A stretch of DNA of 46,958 nucleotides from assembly GCA_946411205.1 (NCBI GenBank), contig CAMKDG010000012.1, positions 1 through 46,958 on the forward strand. Direction: 5' to 3'. A model generated the notes under the pieces. That model searched no databases. It worked only from the letters and a program-made list of their open reading frames with translations, and had not been told where the DNA came from. The DNA is from an uncultured Desulfotomaculum sp. GTDB taxonomy: Bacteria > Bacillota > Desulfotomaculia > Desulfotomaculales > Desulfotomaculaceae. A program made the position numbers and the translations under genes. Below are positions 8,349-16,276 of the stretch, piece after piece. Within the stretch, counting starts at the first letter, position 1; each line of letters starts with the position of its first letter.

Positions 8349-8365
8349 GTTTTGGCCGGTATGAC

Positions 8366-8400
8366 AAAACACTCCGTCTCCCCAACAAGGGAAACGGAGT
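8366..8400 (-). terminator. terminator after scfB
   Basis: ACTCCGT (8371-8377) pairs with ACGGAGT (8394-8400), with an additional CC/GG pair inside. GTTTTG follows on the minus strand. It begins 7 bases after the scfB stop. Confidence 0.8.
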
Positions 8401-8406
8401 ATTTTA

Positions 8407-9759
8407 TTATGCTAAGCCAGCCTGTTTTATTTGCAAGTAAATAGCACATTCAAAACGCTTGCGAGCTAGTTGACAGCCCAGCTGATAAGGACGTAACAAA
8501 TCCTTATTGAAGGCCCAGGCATTGGCATGACAACCGCCGCTGCAATAGAATTTCGCCCAGCAATCTATGCATTCTGGTTTATTGTAAATGTGCGCTTGGC
8601 GGAAGTTTTCAATAATTTCTTGGTTCTGGATACCCTCTTTCACGGTTCCCAATAAGAAATCTGCGTTACCCACAAACTGATGACAGGGATACAAATCTCC
8701 CTCCGGTGTAACAGCCAAGTATTCATAGCCCGCCCCACAGCCAGAGAGACGTTTCGGTAGACAGGGACCACCACTCAGATCAATATTAAAATGGAAGAAA
8801 TTTATGGGTTGACCAGCTTCTCTCCGTTCCCAAAGCTGTCTGGTTAGCTTCTCATACTGTTCCATTAGGAACGGTAAATCTGCTTCCTGAAAGGCATAAT
8901 CCGTGTCAAACCCGGCCACCACGGGTTCCACAGAAATATCTTGGAACCCCAATTCCGCCATGTGCATTACATCCTGGCTAAAATCCAGGTTATGACGGGT
9001 AAAGGTGCCCCGGATATAGTACCCTGCCGGAGGTTGCTGCTCTACATATTCCCGGAAAGCTTTGACCACCTGCTCATAGGAGCCTTTACCACGGGGTGTG
9101 GGCCGCATCGCATCATGTACTTCAGGTCTACCATCCAGGCTCAGCACCGCAGCCATTTGATTATCCAAGAGGAATTGCTGAACTTCTTGGTTTAGTAACA
9201 CACCGTTGGTTGTCAGGGTAAATTTGAGCTTTTTGCCAGCTTGCTTAGCTCTTTCGTTGCCATAGGGAACCAATTCTTTAATTACCTTAAAATTCAACAA
9301 GGGTTCCCCGCCAAAAAAGTCAATTTCTACGTTTTTTCGATTTCCTGATTGGGCAATTAAAAAATCAATGGCAGCTCGGCCTACTTCCAGGGAGAGCAGC
9401 CCACTGGGACCACCAAATTGACCTTGACCGGCAAAGCAATACTTGCAGCGCAAGTTACAATCATGGGCTGCATGTAGGCACAAGGCCTTCACCACTCCAT
9501 CGCGCCGAGGCTGGTAGCCTTCTTGCTGAGAATCTTTAGTAAATAACAAGCCTTCATCAATTAGATTCTTAATTTCACTCAGTGCCTGCTGGATCTGATC
9601 TGAGGAGTATTTACCGGACATTGCCGGGATTATTTCCTCTGGAGTTTTGTCTTCATAAATATGTAAAATTTCCCAAACTAATTCATCCACCACATGGACC
9701 GCACCACTGTGGACATCCACAACCACGTGGACACCATCAAATTTAAATTTATGCAGCAC
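8407..9759 (-). CDS. scfB: radical SAM maturase of the SCIFF peptide
   Basis: The 450-residue radical SAM/SPASM enzyme carries the radical SAM cluster motif CNLRCKYC (Cys101, Cys105, Cys108) and a cysteine-rich C-terminal SPASM/twitch region containing CIDCWAKFYCSGGCHANAW and later cysteines for auxiliary [4Fe-4S] clusters. An N-terminal RiPP-recognition-like part precedes the barrel. Known relatives form Cys-Thr thioether (sactionine/ranthipeptide-type) links in the six-cysteine SCIFF peptide. The precursor gene scfA is 121 bases upstream with a terminator between. GTG start with GAGGG 6 bases upstream. The biological role of SCIFF is not established; the family is nearly universal in Clostridia. 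Confidence 0.93.
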   Translation of the reverse strand: MLHKFKFDGVHVVVDVHSGAVHVVDELVWEILHIYEDKTPEEIIPAMSGKYSSDQIQQALSEIKNLIDEGLLFTKDSQQEGYQPRRDGVVKALCLHAAHDCNLRCKYCFAGQGQFGGPSGLLSLEVGRAAIDFLIAQSGNRKNVEIDFFGGEPLLNFKVIKELVPYGNERAKQAGKKLKFTLTTNGVLLNQEVQQFLLDNQMAAVLSLDGRPEVHDAMRPTPRGKGSYEQVVKAFREYVEQQPPAGYYIRGTFTRHNLDFSQDVMHMAELGFQDISVEPVVAGFDTDYAFQEADLPFLMEQYEKLTRQLWERREAGQPINFFHFNIDLSGGPCLPKRLSGCGAGYEYLAVTPEGDLYPCHQFVGNADFLLGTVKEGIQNQEIIENFRQAHIYNKPECIDCWAKFYCSGGCHANAWAFNKDLLRPYQLGCQLARKRFECAIYLQIKQAGLA

Positions 9760-9799
9760 AACAAACCCTCGCTTTATATCATTAATTTATATAATCACA

Positions 9800-9848
9800 A
9801 AAAAATTACCTTATCCCCAGGGGGAACGGGTCCCAAAGGAGACAAGGT
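9800..9848 (-). terminator. terminator/attenuator between scfA and scfB
   Basis: On the minus strand an 11-base stem (9838-9848 with 9808-9818, two G:U pairs) encloses a smaller GGGA/TCCC pairing and is followed by AATTTTTTTG. It should stop most scfA transcripts before scfB, giving more precursor peptide than enzyme. Confidence 0.8.
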
Positions 9849-9880
9849 TGTGGTTTTGCTGTGTATCCTACTTATACTGC

Positions 9881-10033
9881 TTAAGCCTTTTTAACACAAA
9901 CCTGGTTGCCTACGGTGCAAGAGGTTTTGCATGCGGATTGGCAGGAAGTGGCACACTCACCGCAACCACCGGTTTTCAGGGTTGCTTGTAAGGAGTTCTT
10001 ATTTAAGGTTTTGATATGTTTCACGTCTCTCAT
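9881..10033 (-). CDS. scfA: SCIFF ribosomal peptide precursor (six cysteines in forty-five residues)
   Basis: This 50-residue gene is easily missed because of its size. The leader begins MRDVKHIKTLNKNSLQATLK. The core has Cys at 24, 27, 31, 35, 39 and 46 in the pattern CX2CX3CX3CX3CX6C, with the family hallmark SCQSACKTSCTVGNQVC and Thr residues positioned to accept thioether links. It ends KKA. The adjacent radical SAM/SPASM gene scfB is its expected maturase. The ATG follows GGAAAGGGG with almost no spacing, and the predicted promoter gives a leader of only about 10 bases, so translation initiation may be atypical. Strong match to the SCIFF family by cysteine spacing. Confidence 0.95.
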   Translation of the reverse strand: MRDVKHIKTLNKNSLQATLKTGGCGECATSCQSACKTSCTVGNQVCVKKA

Positions 10034-10049
10034 CCCCTTTCCGCATTCA

Positions 10050-10079
10050 ATTATAAATCACTAGGTTTGTCCAAGGCAA
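10050..10079 (-). promoter_or_regulatory. promoter of scfA
   Basis: On the minus strand TTGCCT (10074-10079) is 18 bases from a perfect TATAAT (10050-10055). The predicted transcript would start about 10 bases before the scfA ATG. Confidence 0.6.
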
Positions 10080-10099
10080 GTAAAAATTGGGTTAACGGC

Positions 10100-10127
10100 T
10101 TGTCATTCTAGGATTACAAAATAATAA
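10100..10127 (+). promoter_or_regulatory. promoter of the CBS-domain gene
   Basis: TTGTCA (10100-10105) and TAATAA (10122-10127) are 16 bases apart, about 75 bases before the CBS gene and divergent from the scfA promoter. Confidence 0.45.
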
Positions 10128-10201
10128 CATCGTACATAAATAGAAAGGTATATTTTAATACATGTTGAACTTACCACAGTAACAAAAAAGGGGGATTGAT
10201 A

Positions 10202-10585
10202 ATGAACATCAGTGAAATTATGCATAGACGAGTTTGGGTTTTCAAAGGGGAAGACCTCGTAGAGCAAGCATTAAAAATAATGAATGAGAAGAAAATTAAC
10301 GGCGCACCGGTAGTTGACGAAGATAATCATCTAATTGGTATGGTAGTTAAGGCCGACATCTATCGTTTTTTATCAGACCCGGGGCATTATCAAAGCTACC
10401 CCTTGAATAGGGTTATATCTAAAGAAGTAATAACTGCTACTAAAGATGAAGATATCATCACCGTAGGGAAAAAACTAAGAAATAATAATATCGTGGCTCT
10501 GCCTGTGGTGGAAGATCAAAGGGTGATCGGTCTGGTATCTGTAGAAGATATCGTGGATTATTTTATCGACAAATATGAACAGTAG
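10202..10585 (+). CDS. tandem CBS-domain protein
   Basis: The 127-residue protein consists almost entirely of two CBS domains (one Bateman module): ISEIMHRRVWVFKGEDLVEQ through GAPVVDEDNHLIGMVVKADI, then VISKEVITATKDEDII through ALPVVEDQRVIGLVSVEDIV. Such modules bind adenine nucleotides and often sense energy state. No effector domain is attached, so it must act on a partner. The ATG at 10202 is preferred because GGGGG lies 7 bases upstream; the in-frame TTG at 10196 is too close. It is one of few plus-strand genes and ends at a bidirectional terminator shared with the MFS gene. Confidence 0.85.
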   Translation: MNISEIMHRRVWVFKGEDLVEQALKIMNEKKINGAPVVDEDNHLIGMVVKADIYRFLSDPGHYQSYPLNRVISKEVITATKDEDIITVGKKLRNNNIVALPVVEDQRVIGLVSVEDIVDYFIDKYEQ

Positions 10586-10591
10586 GAACGC

Positions 10592-10633
10592 ACTAAGAAA
10601 CCCTCCTTTTTATTCCTGGGAGGGTTTCTTAGT
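10592..10633. terminator. bidirectional terminator between CBS and MFS genes
   Basis: A 15-base perfect stem (10592-10606 with 10619-10633) has a T-rich loop. The MFS coding region ends inside it, so the hairpin encodes the last codons of the transporter. Confidence 0.85.
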
Positions 10634-11800
10634 ATGGTTGCCAGCAAGGTCATACTTATCGATCCTTTGTAGCGACAGGATGGCAATAAGTAGTAAAATG
10701 CTCGCCCCAGTCATATAAGGAATATTCATCTGAATCCCATAAAGGATGCCCCCTATCACCGGTCCCAAAATCCGGCCTAAACTACCAAAGGATTGCATAA
10801 GTCCGATGGAAGCACCTTGAGCACCTAAGGCGTTTTTGCTTACCAGAGTGGACGTGCTGGGACCCATTAAAGAGCCACCAATGTTAAAGATGGCCGCGGA
10901 TATCATTAAGGTTAGCATCTGGGAAGACAGCCATATGAGAGCCATCCCGATGCCGGAGATAAAAAGACCGGCTTTAATCAAATTGGCATCGCCAAAGAAC
11001 TTTACTAGCCTACCAATCATACCTCCCTGAATAATCACACTAATGATACCCATAATGGTGAATACTGTACCCATTTCCCTAGGCCCAAAGCCTGCCCTGT
11101 CGGCGGCATAAAGAGCAAAGGTGCCTTGGAAGATGGCCATGCTAAAATTAGTAATAAAATTGAGCATAAATAGGGTAAACAACGGATGCTTGATTACCTT
11201 AAAAGAAATTTTCGCAGCATCCTCAACCCGATGGCTGTCAGATCTTTTTAAGGACTCCGGTAAAAAGAAATAGGCAAAGGGCCAAGTTATGATGGCCAAA
11301 GCACCTGCAGCATAAAAAGGGATAGCAAAACCATAATGACCTAGCCAGCCGCCCAGGGCCGGCCCAAAAACCATGCCCACCCCCATGGCGGCACCCATTA
11401 GGCCCATCCCTTTCGATCTTTCCTCGCCCTCAGTAATATCCACAATATAAGCCATTGCCGTGGGTAAAGTGGCCGAAGAAATTATGCCGGATAACATCCT
11501 AATGGCAAACAACATCCATAAATGATCGGCCATACCCAATAAAATAAACGTGATGCCATAGCCGCTTAAACCAATTAATAACACTGGGCGGCGACCTATA
11601 CGGTCCGATAATCGACCCCAGAGGGGGGCAAAGAAAAATTGCATCAATGAAAAGGAGGCCATAAAGAGCCCCAATATAGTTGGCCCACCACCAAAATGGG
11701 TTACCACAAAGGGTAAGATAGGAATAATAATGCCAAAACCCACCATAACCAAAAACAGGATAAAAAACAGCACAAAAAAAGCTTTTGTTTTCTTGCCCAT
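10610..11800 (-). CDS. MFS transporter, DHA1-type (12 membrane segments)
   Basis: The 396-residue major-facilitator protein has the signature loop-2 motif GRLSDRIGRRPVLLIGL and about twelve hydrophobic segments, resembling the TetA/multidrug DHA1 exporters that use proton antiport. The substrate cannot be predicted. The ATG at 11800 is chosen because AGGAG lies about 10 bases upstream; the TTG at 11818 overlaps that site. No regulator is adjacent. Its end overlaps the terminator at 10592-10633. Confidence 0.85.
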   Translation of the reverse strand: MGKKTKAFFVLFFILFLVMVGFGIIIPILPFVVTHFGGGPTILGLFMASFSLMQFFFAPLWGRLSDRIGRRPVLLIGLSGYGITFILLGMADHLWMLFAIRMLSGIISSATLPTAMAYIVDITEGEERSKGMGLMGAAMGVGMVFGPALGGWLGHYGFAIPFYAAGALAIITWPFAYFFLPESLKRSDSHRVEDAAKISFKVIKHPLFTLFMLNFITNFSMAIFQGTFALYAADRAGFGPREMGTVFTIMGIISVIIQGGMIGRLVKFFGDANLIKAGLFISGIGMALIWLSSQMLTLMISAAIFNIGGSLMGPSTSTLVSKNALGAQGASIGLMQSFGSLGRILGPVIGGILYGIQMNIPYMTGASILLLIAILSLQRIDKYDLAGNHTKKPSQE

Positions 11801-11925
11801 AGGAAAAAATCTCCTCAAATTGGTCTATTCATCCCTAAAATCAGGTCCTATTCCAAGTAGCTGTCTCAAATAGTATGCTCCTATTTCGAAAGTCACACCC
11901 ACTAAAATAGTTTCTAGCAAAGCTA

Positions 11926-11952
11926 AAAGCCCCACCCGAAGGTAGAGGCTTT
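11926..11952 (-). terminator. terminator after the small membrane-protein gene
   Basis: AAAGCCTC pairs across a loop with GGGGCTTT on the minus strand and is followed by TAGC. It is a modest terminator about 115 bases after the membrane-protein stop; 11801-12065 otherwise holds no gene I can support. Confidence 0.45.
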
Positions 11953-12065
11953 AAGGGAAGGGTTTCTGGTATTGTCGTAACTTGATTGTATCACCCTGAA
12001 ACAGCTTGGAATATAGGAATATTGCACTAATCAAGCAGGTCTAAAGTCCTATAAAACTTCCTAGT

Positions 12066-12509
12066 TTAATACTTATTGCTTAAATGGTTGTATATAACGA
12101 GTCCAATCATGTATTGAAACACCAAAAGTCCTCCTAAATATAAGATAATCAATCTAGAATTTTTGATAATATCCAAACTGCCCAGGATAGAAAAAAGAAC
12201 TATCGAAACAGATATTACAAGCAACCCAATAATATAAGCATATCTACCAGACTTATCTCGTAATTTAGTCTTCCTTTCATCATTCAGCTCGATAGTTTCA
12301 TTTTCTGTTTTTTCTAGATACTTCGTTCTATTTTCCGGTCTTGTCCAATAATAGTACTTCCACAACATTACCGCTCCACCACAAATACTTCCACTTGCAA
12401 ATCCAAATAGCAGACTCTCCAATTTTGTTTCAAATAACCAACCAATAAGTAAACAAGCAACACCCACTAAAAAATATAATATTCCAACGAACAAGTTATT
12501 TTTTTTCAT
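12066..12509 (-). CDS. four-helix membrane protein paired with an XRE repressor
   Basis: About 147 residues with two helices near the N-terminus (LFVGILYFLVGVACLLIGWL and LLFGFASGSICGGAVMLWKY), a charged cytoplasmic loop rich in Lys/Glu, and two more helices (IIGLLVISVSIVLFSILGSL and LIILYLGGLLVFQYMIGLVI). I do not recognise a named family. The start at 12509 is set by GAGGAG 8 bases upstream and overlaps the end of the XRE gene by 14 bases, so the two are translationally coupled. Firmicutes often carry such XRE/membrane-protein pairs; the function is unknown. Confidence 0.65.
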   Translation of the reverse strand: MKKNNLFVGILYFLVGVACLLIGWLFETKLESLLFGFASGSICGGAVMLWKYYYWTRPENRTKYLEKTENETIELNDERKTKLRDKSGRYAYIIGLLVISVSIVLFSILGSLDIIKNSRLIILYLGGLLVFQYMIGLVIYNHLSNKY

Positions 12510-12711
12510 TCTTCCCACTCCTCTTGTGTATGAAGATTTCTTCGATGGACCTATCAAAAAAATCTGCAATGGAAAAAGCTAATTCCAAAGATGGGTTATA
12601 TTTCCCTGTTTCTATAGAACTTACGGTTTGTCTAGAAACCTTGATCTTTCTGGCAAATTCTTCTTGGCTTAACCCTTTGTTCTTCCTTAATTCTTCAACC
12701 TTATTTTCCAC
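12496..12711 (-). CDS. small XRE/Cro-type repressor
   Basis: The 71-residue protein is little more than an HTH: LRKNKGLSQEEFARKIKVSR, then QTVSSIETGKYNPSLELAFS, closing with FDRSIEEIF. The start is GTG with GAGGGTGG upstream. It is the first gene of a two-gene unit with a membrane protein whose start lies inside its last codons. Its own promoter is bracketed by two near-identical 18-base repeats, strongly suggesting autorepression. Membrane-protein partners of such repressors may modulate them, but that is inference. Confidence 0.85.
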   Translation of the reverse strand: MENKVEELRKNKGLSQEEFARKIKVSRQTVSSIETGKYNPSLELAFSIADFFDRSIEEIFIHKRSGKNEKK

Positions 12712-12726
12712 TCAACCACCCTCTTA

Positions 12727-12789
12727 TTGACAAGGTTGCTTTACATCTTTATTATATCACGCCAAAGTTTTTTGACAAGTTTCCTTTAC
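12727..12789 (-). promoter_or_regulatory. XRE promoter with two direct-repeat operators
   Basis: On the minus strand TTGTCA (12773-12778) and TATAAT (12751-12756) are 16 bases apart. TTGACAAGGTTGCTTTAC (12727-12744) and TTGACAAGTTTCCTTTAC (12772-12789) match at 16 of 18 positions; one covers the -35 and the other the start region. Each has an AAG-N4-CTT dyad at its centre. Confidence 0.7.
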
Positions 12790-12886
12790 ATAATTTATTA
12801 AAGAAAAAGCAAATCGTCAGATTTGCATACTATAAATACTCTTACCTGGAAAAATAAAAAGCCACCTGGCTGAGTGATCGGACACC

Positions 12887-12926
12887 AAAAAGCCCTCCAG
12901 AGGATTAAATAATCCCTGGAGGGCTT
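12887..12926 (-). terminator. terminator after the tRNA pair
   Basis: AAGCCCTCCAG (12890-12900) pairs perfectly with 12916-12926, with an extra GGATT/AATCC inside. TTTTT follows on the minus strand. Confidence 0.85.
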
Positions 12927-12934
12927 GATTTTAC

Positions 12935-13009
12935 TGGAGCGGATGACGAGATTCGAACTCGCAACCCTCAGCTTGGGAAGCTGATGCTCTACCATTGAGC
13001 CACATCCGC
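12935..13009 (-). tRNA. tRNA-Gly (anticodon CCC)
   Basis: The 75-base cloverleaf has acceptor stem GCGGATG/CATCCGC, D-arm GCTCAATGGTAGAGC, anticodon loop TTCCCAA between TCAGC and GCTGA, T-loop GTTCGAATC, and an encoded CCA end. It reads GGG codons. It is followed by a terminator and preceded by tRNA-Lys on the same transcript. Confidence 0.95.
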
Positions 13010-13066
13010 ACTACAATACTATTATATCCATTCCCAAAAAGTCTGTAAACATCCTAAATAAAAAAT

Positions 13067-13142
13067 TGGTGATCCATCCGCGACTCGAACGCGGGACACC
13101 CTGATTAAAAGTCAGGTGCTCTACCAACTGAGCTAATGGATC
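13067..13142 (-). tRNA. tRNA-Lys (anticodon TTT)
   Basis: The 76-base cloverleaf has acceptor stem GATCCAT/ATGGATC, D-arm GCTCAGTTGGTAGAGC, anticodon loop CTTTTAA, T-arm with GTTCGAGTC, and encoded CCA. It reads AAA/AAG. It is transcribed with the tRNA-Gly gene from the promoter at 13183-13211. Confidence 0.95.
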
Positions 13143-13182
13143 ATATTTAGTTTTAAATCGCCGTGAAAACCTCACAAGTGAT

Positions 13183-13211
13183 ATAATACCTTATCGTAAA
13201 TCCTGTGTCAA
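13183..13211 (-). promoter_or_regulatory. promoter of the tRNA-Lys/tRNA-Gly pair
   Basis: A consensus TTGACA (13206-13211) is 17 bases from TATTAT (13183-13188), ending about 40 bases before tRNA-Lys on the minus strand. Confidence 0.75.
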
Positions 13212-13273
13212 CAAGTTTGTCCTAAAAAATTTTCATTAGTTTAAAGCATTAGTTTTAAAACAAAAATATTTGA

Positions 13274-13303
13274 TAAAAATGCGGGGTCGTAGTGACCCCG
13301 CAT
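13274..13303 (-). terminator. terminator after purA
   Basis: ATGCGGGGTC (13279-13288) pairs perfectly with 13294-13303 around a 5-base loop, followed by TTTTT on the minus strand. Confidence 0.9.
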
Positions 13304-13307
13304 GGTT

Positions 13308-14621
<1,314 letters not shown>

Positions 14622-14698
14622 TTACCTTTTCATTTTAGAGATTTTATTCACTAATTATCACATTTAATATTGATCAATTACATTACTATTCTTCCCAT

Positions 14699-14769
14699 GG
14701 GAACAAAAATAACCCAAACAGAGCTGCGAAAAAGTAGTCTATTTGGGCCTCAAAGAACTTCTTGTTCCC
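14699..14769 (-). promoter_or_regulatory. structured purA leader with nested inverted repeats (candidate attenuator)
   Basis: An outer perfect 8-base pair (14699-14706 GGGAACAA with 14762-14769) encloses a 9-base pair (14713-14721 with 14739-14747, one G:U). On the minus strand the inner stem is followed directly by TTATTTTT, like an intrinsic terminator, and this T-rich stretch forms part of the outer arm. It lies between the purA promoter and start codon. I see no match to the guanine/adenine, PRPP or T-box leaders I know. The rest of 14595-14912 holds only the promoter and ribosome site. Confidence 0.55.
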
Positions 14770-14814
14770 TAGATAATATCCATTTCTATCACGTACTAAT
14801 TCCACAACAGAAAT

Positions 14815-14843
14815 ATATTATCCAGTTTTCTGTTTATTGTCAA
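14815..14843 (-). promoter_or_regulatory. promoter of purA
   Basis: A consensus TTGACA (14838-14843) is 17 bases from TAATAT (14815-14820) on the minus strand, about 215 bases before the purA ATG. Confidence 0.75.
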
Positions 14844-14857
14844 CTGTGATTCACAAA

Positions 14858-14935
14858 TAAAAAAAGCCCCGGAGAATCGCATTAGCTTGTTCTTCTTTGC
14901 ACATGCGTCCTTTTACTCCCGAGGAGCTAAATTCA
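14858..14935 (-). terminator. terminator overlapping the dnaB stop
   Basis: On the minus strand CCTCGGGAG at the dnaB stop can pair with CTCCGGGG (one bulge, one G:U), enclosing CGCAT/ATGCG, and is followed by CTTTTTTTATT. Long-loop terminator, moderately sure. Confidence 0.6.
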
Positions 14936-16235
14936 CAAATTTTACAAAATCTTTAAAAAAGCCTAGTTGAACGGTTCCCACTGCCCCGTTACGCTGCTTG
15001 GCTATGATGATTTCGGCGATGCCTTTCTTTTCTGATTCGGGGTTGTAGTATTCATCGCGATAGATAAACATGATCAAGTCAGCATCCTGCTCAATACTGC
15101 CGCTTTCCCGTAGGTCCGACATCATGGGATGTTTATCCGTGCGGCTTTCTACGGCACGACTTAACTGGGAGAGTGCCACCACCGGTACCCCTAATTCTTT
15201 AGCCAGTCCTTTCAACTTTCTGGAAATATCGGCAATTTCCTGTTGGCGGTTCTCAATGCGCTTACCGCCAGACATTAACTGCAGATAGTCAATGACGATT
15301 AGTCCCAGTCCCTGTTCCGACTTTAATCGCCGCACTTTAGATCTAATTTCCCGTACCGTGGCAGCTCCACTATCATCCAGATAAATGGGTGCCCGGGAAA
15401 GAAAGCGAGCTGCCTGGTGAAGCTTGGACCAGTCTTCATCTGAAATATTGCCGGTTCGTACCTTATGGGCATCCACCATCGCTTCGGAACACAACATACG
15501 CTGCACCAATTGTTCCTTGGACATTTCCAAGCTAAAAATAGCCACCGGTACCTGGTGCTTCACTGCCGCATATTGTCCAATTAAAATAGCAAAGGCCGTT
15601 TTTCCCATACTCGGGCGGGCGGCAAGAATAATCATATCTCCCTTTTGAAATCCATTGGTGATACGATCTAACTCAATAAACCCTGTGGGTACCCCGGTAA
15701 TTTTGCCACGATTGTTATAGATATGTTCTATATCATCAAAGGTTTGGACCAAAATCTCTTTAATGGGTGTAAAGGAATTGGTACTGCGCCGCTGTCCTAA
15801 TTCCAGGATAGAACGTTCGGCCTCATCCAACAACTCCTCCGGGTTTTCCACACCCTCGTAGCCCCGGGAAGAAATCCGCGTGGTTACCGAGATAACCGAC
15901 CGGGTAAGGGACTTTTCCTCCACAATACGGGCATAGTATTCTGCATTGGCTGCCGTAGGTACTAGGTTAGCCAGAGTGGCAATATAGGTAATGCCACCTA
16001 TTTTCTCCAGATCACCCCGGTCCCGGAGCAGATCGGATACCGTGATTAAATCCACAGCCCGGCCGGCTTCCGCCAGTTCCACTATGGCCTGAAAAATAAT
16101 GCGGTGGCTGTCCCGATAAAAATCCTCCGGCTTCAGGAATTCCATCACCCGGAAGATCGCTTCTCGCTCCAACAGCATGGCCCCCAGCACCGATTGCTCC
16201 GCTTCTATATTCTGGGGTGGTACACGATCTAACAT
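14913..16235 (-). CDS. dnaB: replicative DNA helicase DnaB
   Basis: The 440-residue hexameric helicase has the N-terminal DnaG-interacting domain (NIEAEQSVLGAMLLEREAIF) and a RecA-like motor with Walker A ARPSMGKTAF, Walker B LGLIVIDYLQLMSG and the arginine-finger region AKQRNGAVGT. It unwinds DNA at the fork. AGGTGATTCA precedes the ATG. It lies 41 bases downstream of lonC and in the conserved rplI-lonC-dnaB order. Confidence 0.97.
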   Translation of the reverse strand: MLDRVPPQNIEAEQSVLGAMLLEREAIFRVMEFLKPEDFYRDSHRIIFQAIVELAEAGRAVDLITVSDLLRDRGDLEKIGGITYIATLANLVPTAANAEYYARIVEEKSLTRSVISVTTRISSRGYEGVENPEELLDEAERSILELGQRRSTNSFTPIKEILVQTFDDIEHIYNNRGKITGVPTGFIELDRITNGFQKGDMIILAARPSMGKTAFAILIGQYAAVKHQVPVAIFSLEMSKEQLVQRMLCSEAMVDAHKVRTGNISDEDWSKLHQAARFLSRAPIYLDDSGAATVREIRSKVRRLKSEQGLGLIVIDYLQLMSGGKRIENRQQEIADISRKLKGLAKELGVPVVALSQLSRAVESRTDKHPMMSDLRESGSIEQDADLIMFIYRDEYYNPESEKKGIAEIIIAKQRNGAVGTVQLGFFKDFVKFVNLAPRE

Positions 16236-16276
16236 TGAATCACCTTTTTGGGCATTTATTTACTATTTTAGTTTAA

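Noticed and set aside
12798-12995. 65-residue minus-strand ORF
   Set aside because: It overlaps the tRNA-Gly gene and its terminator; its sequence (VEHQLPKLRVASSNLV) is the usual false translation of a tRNA.
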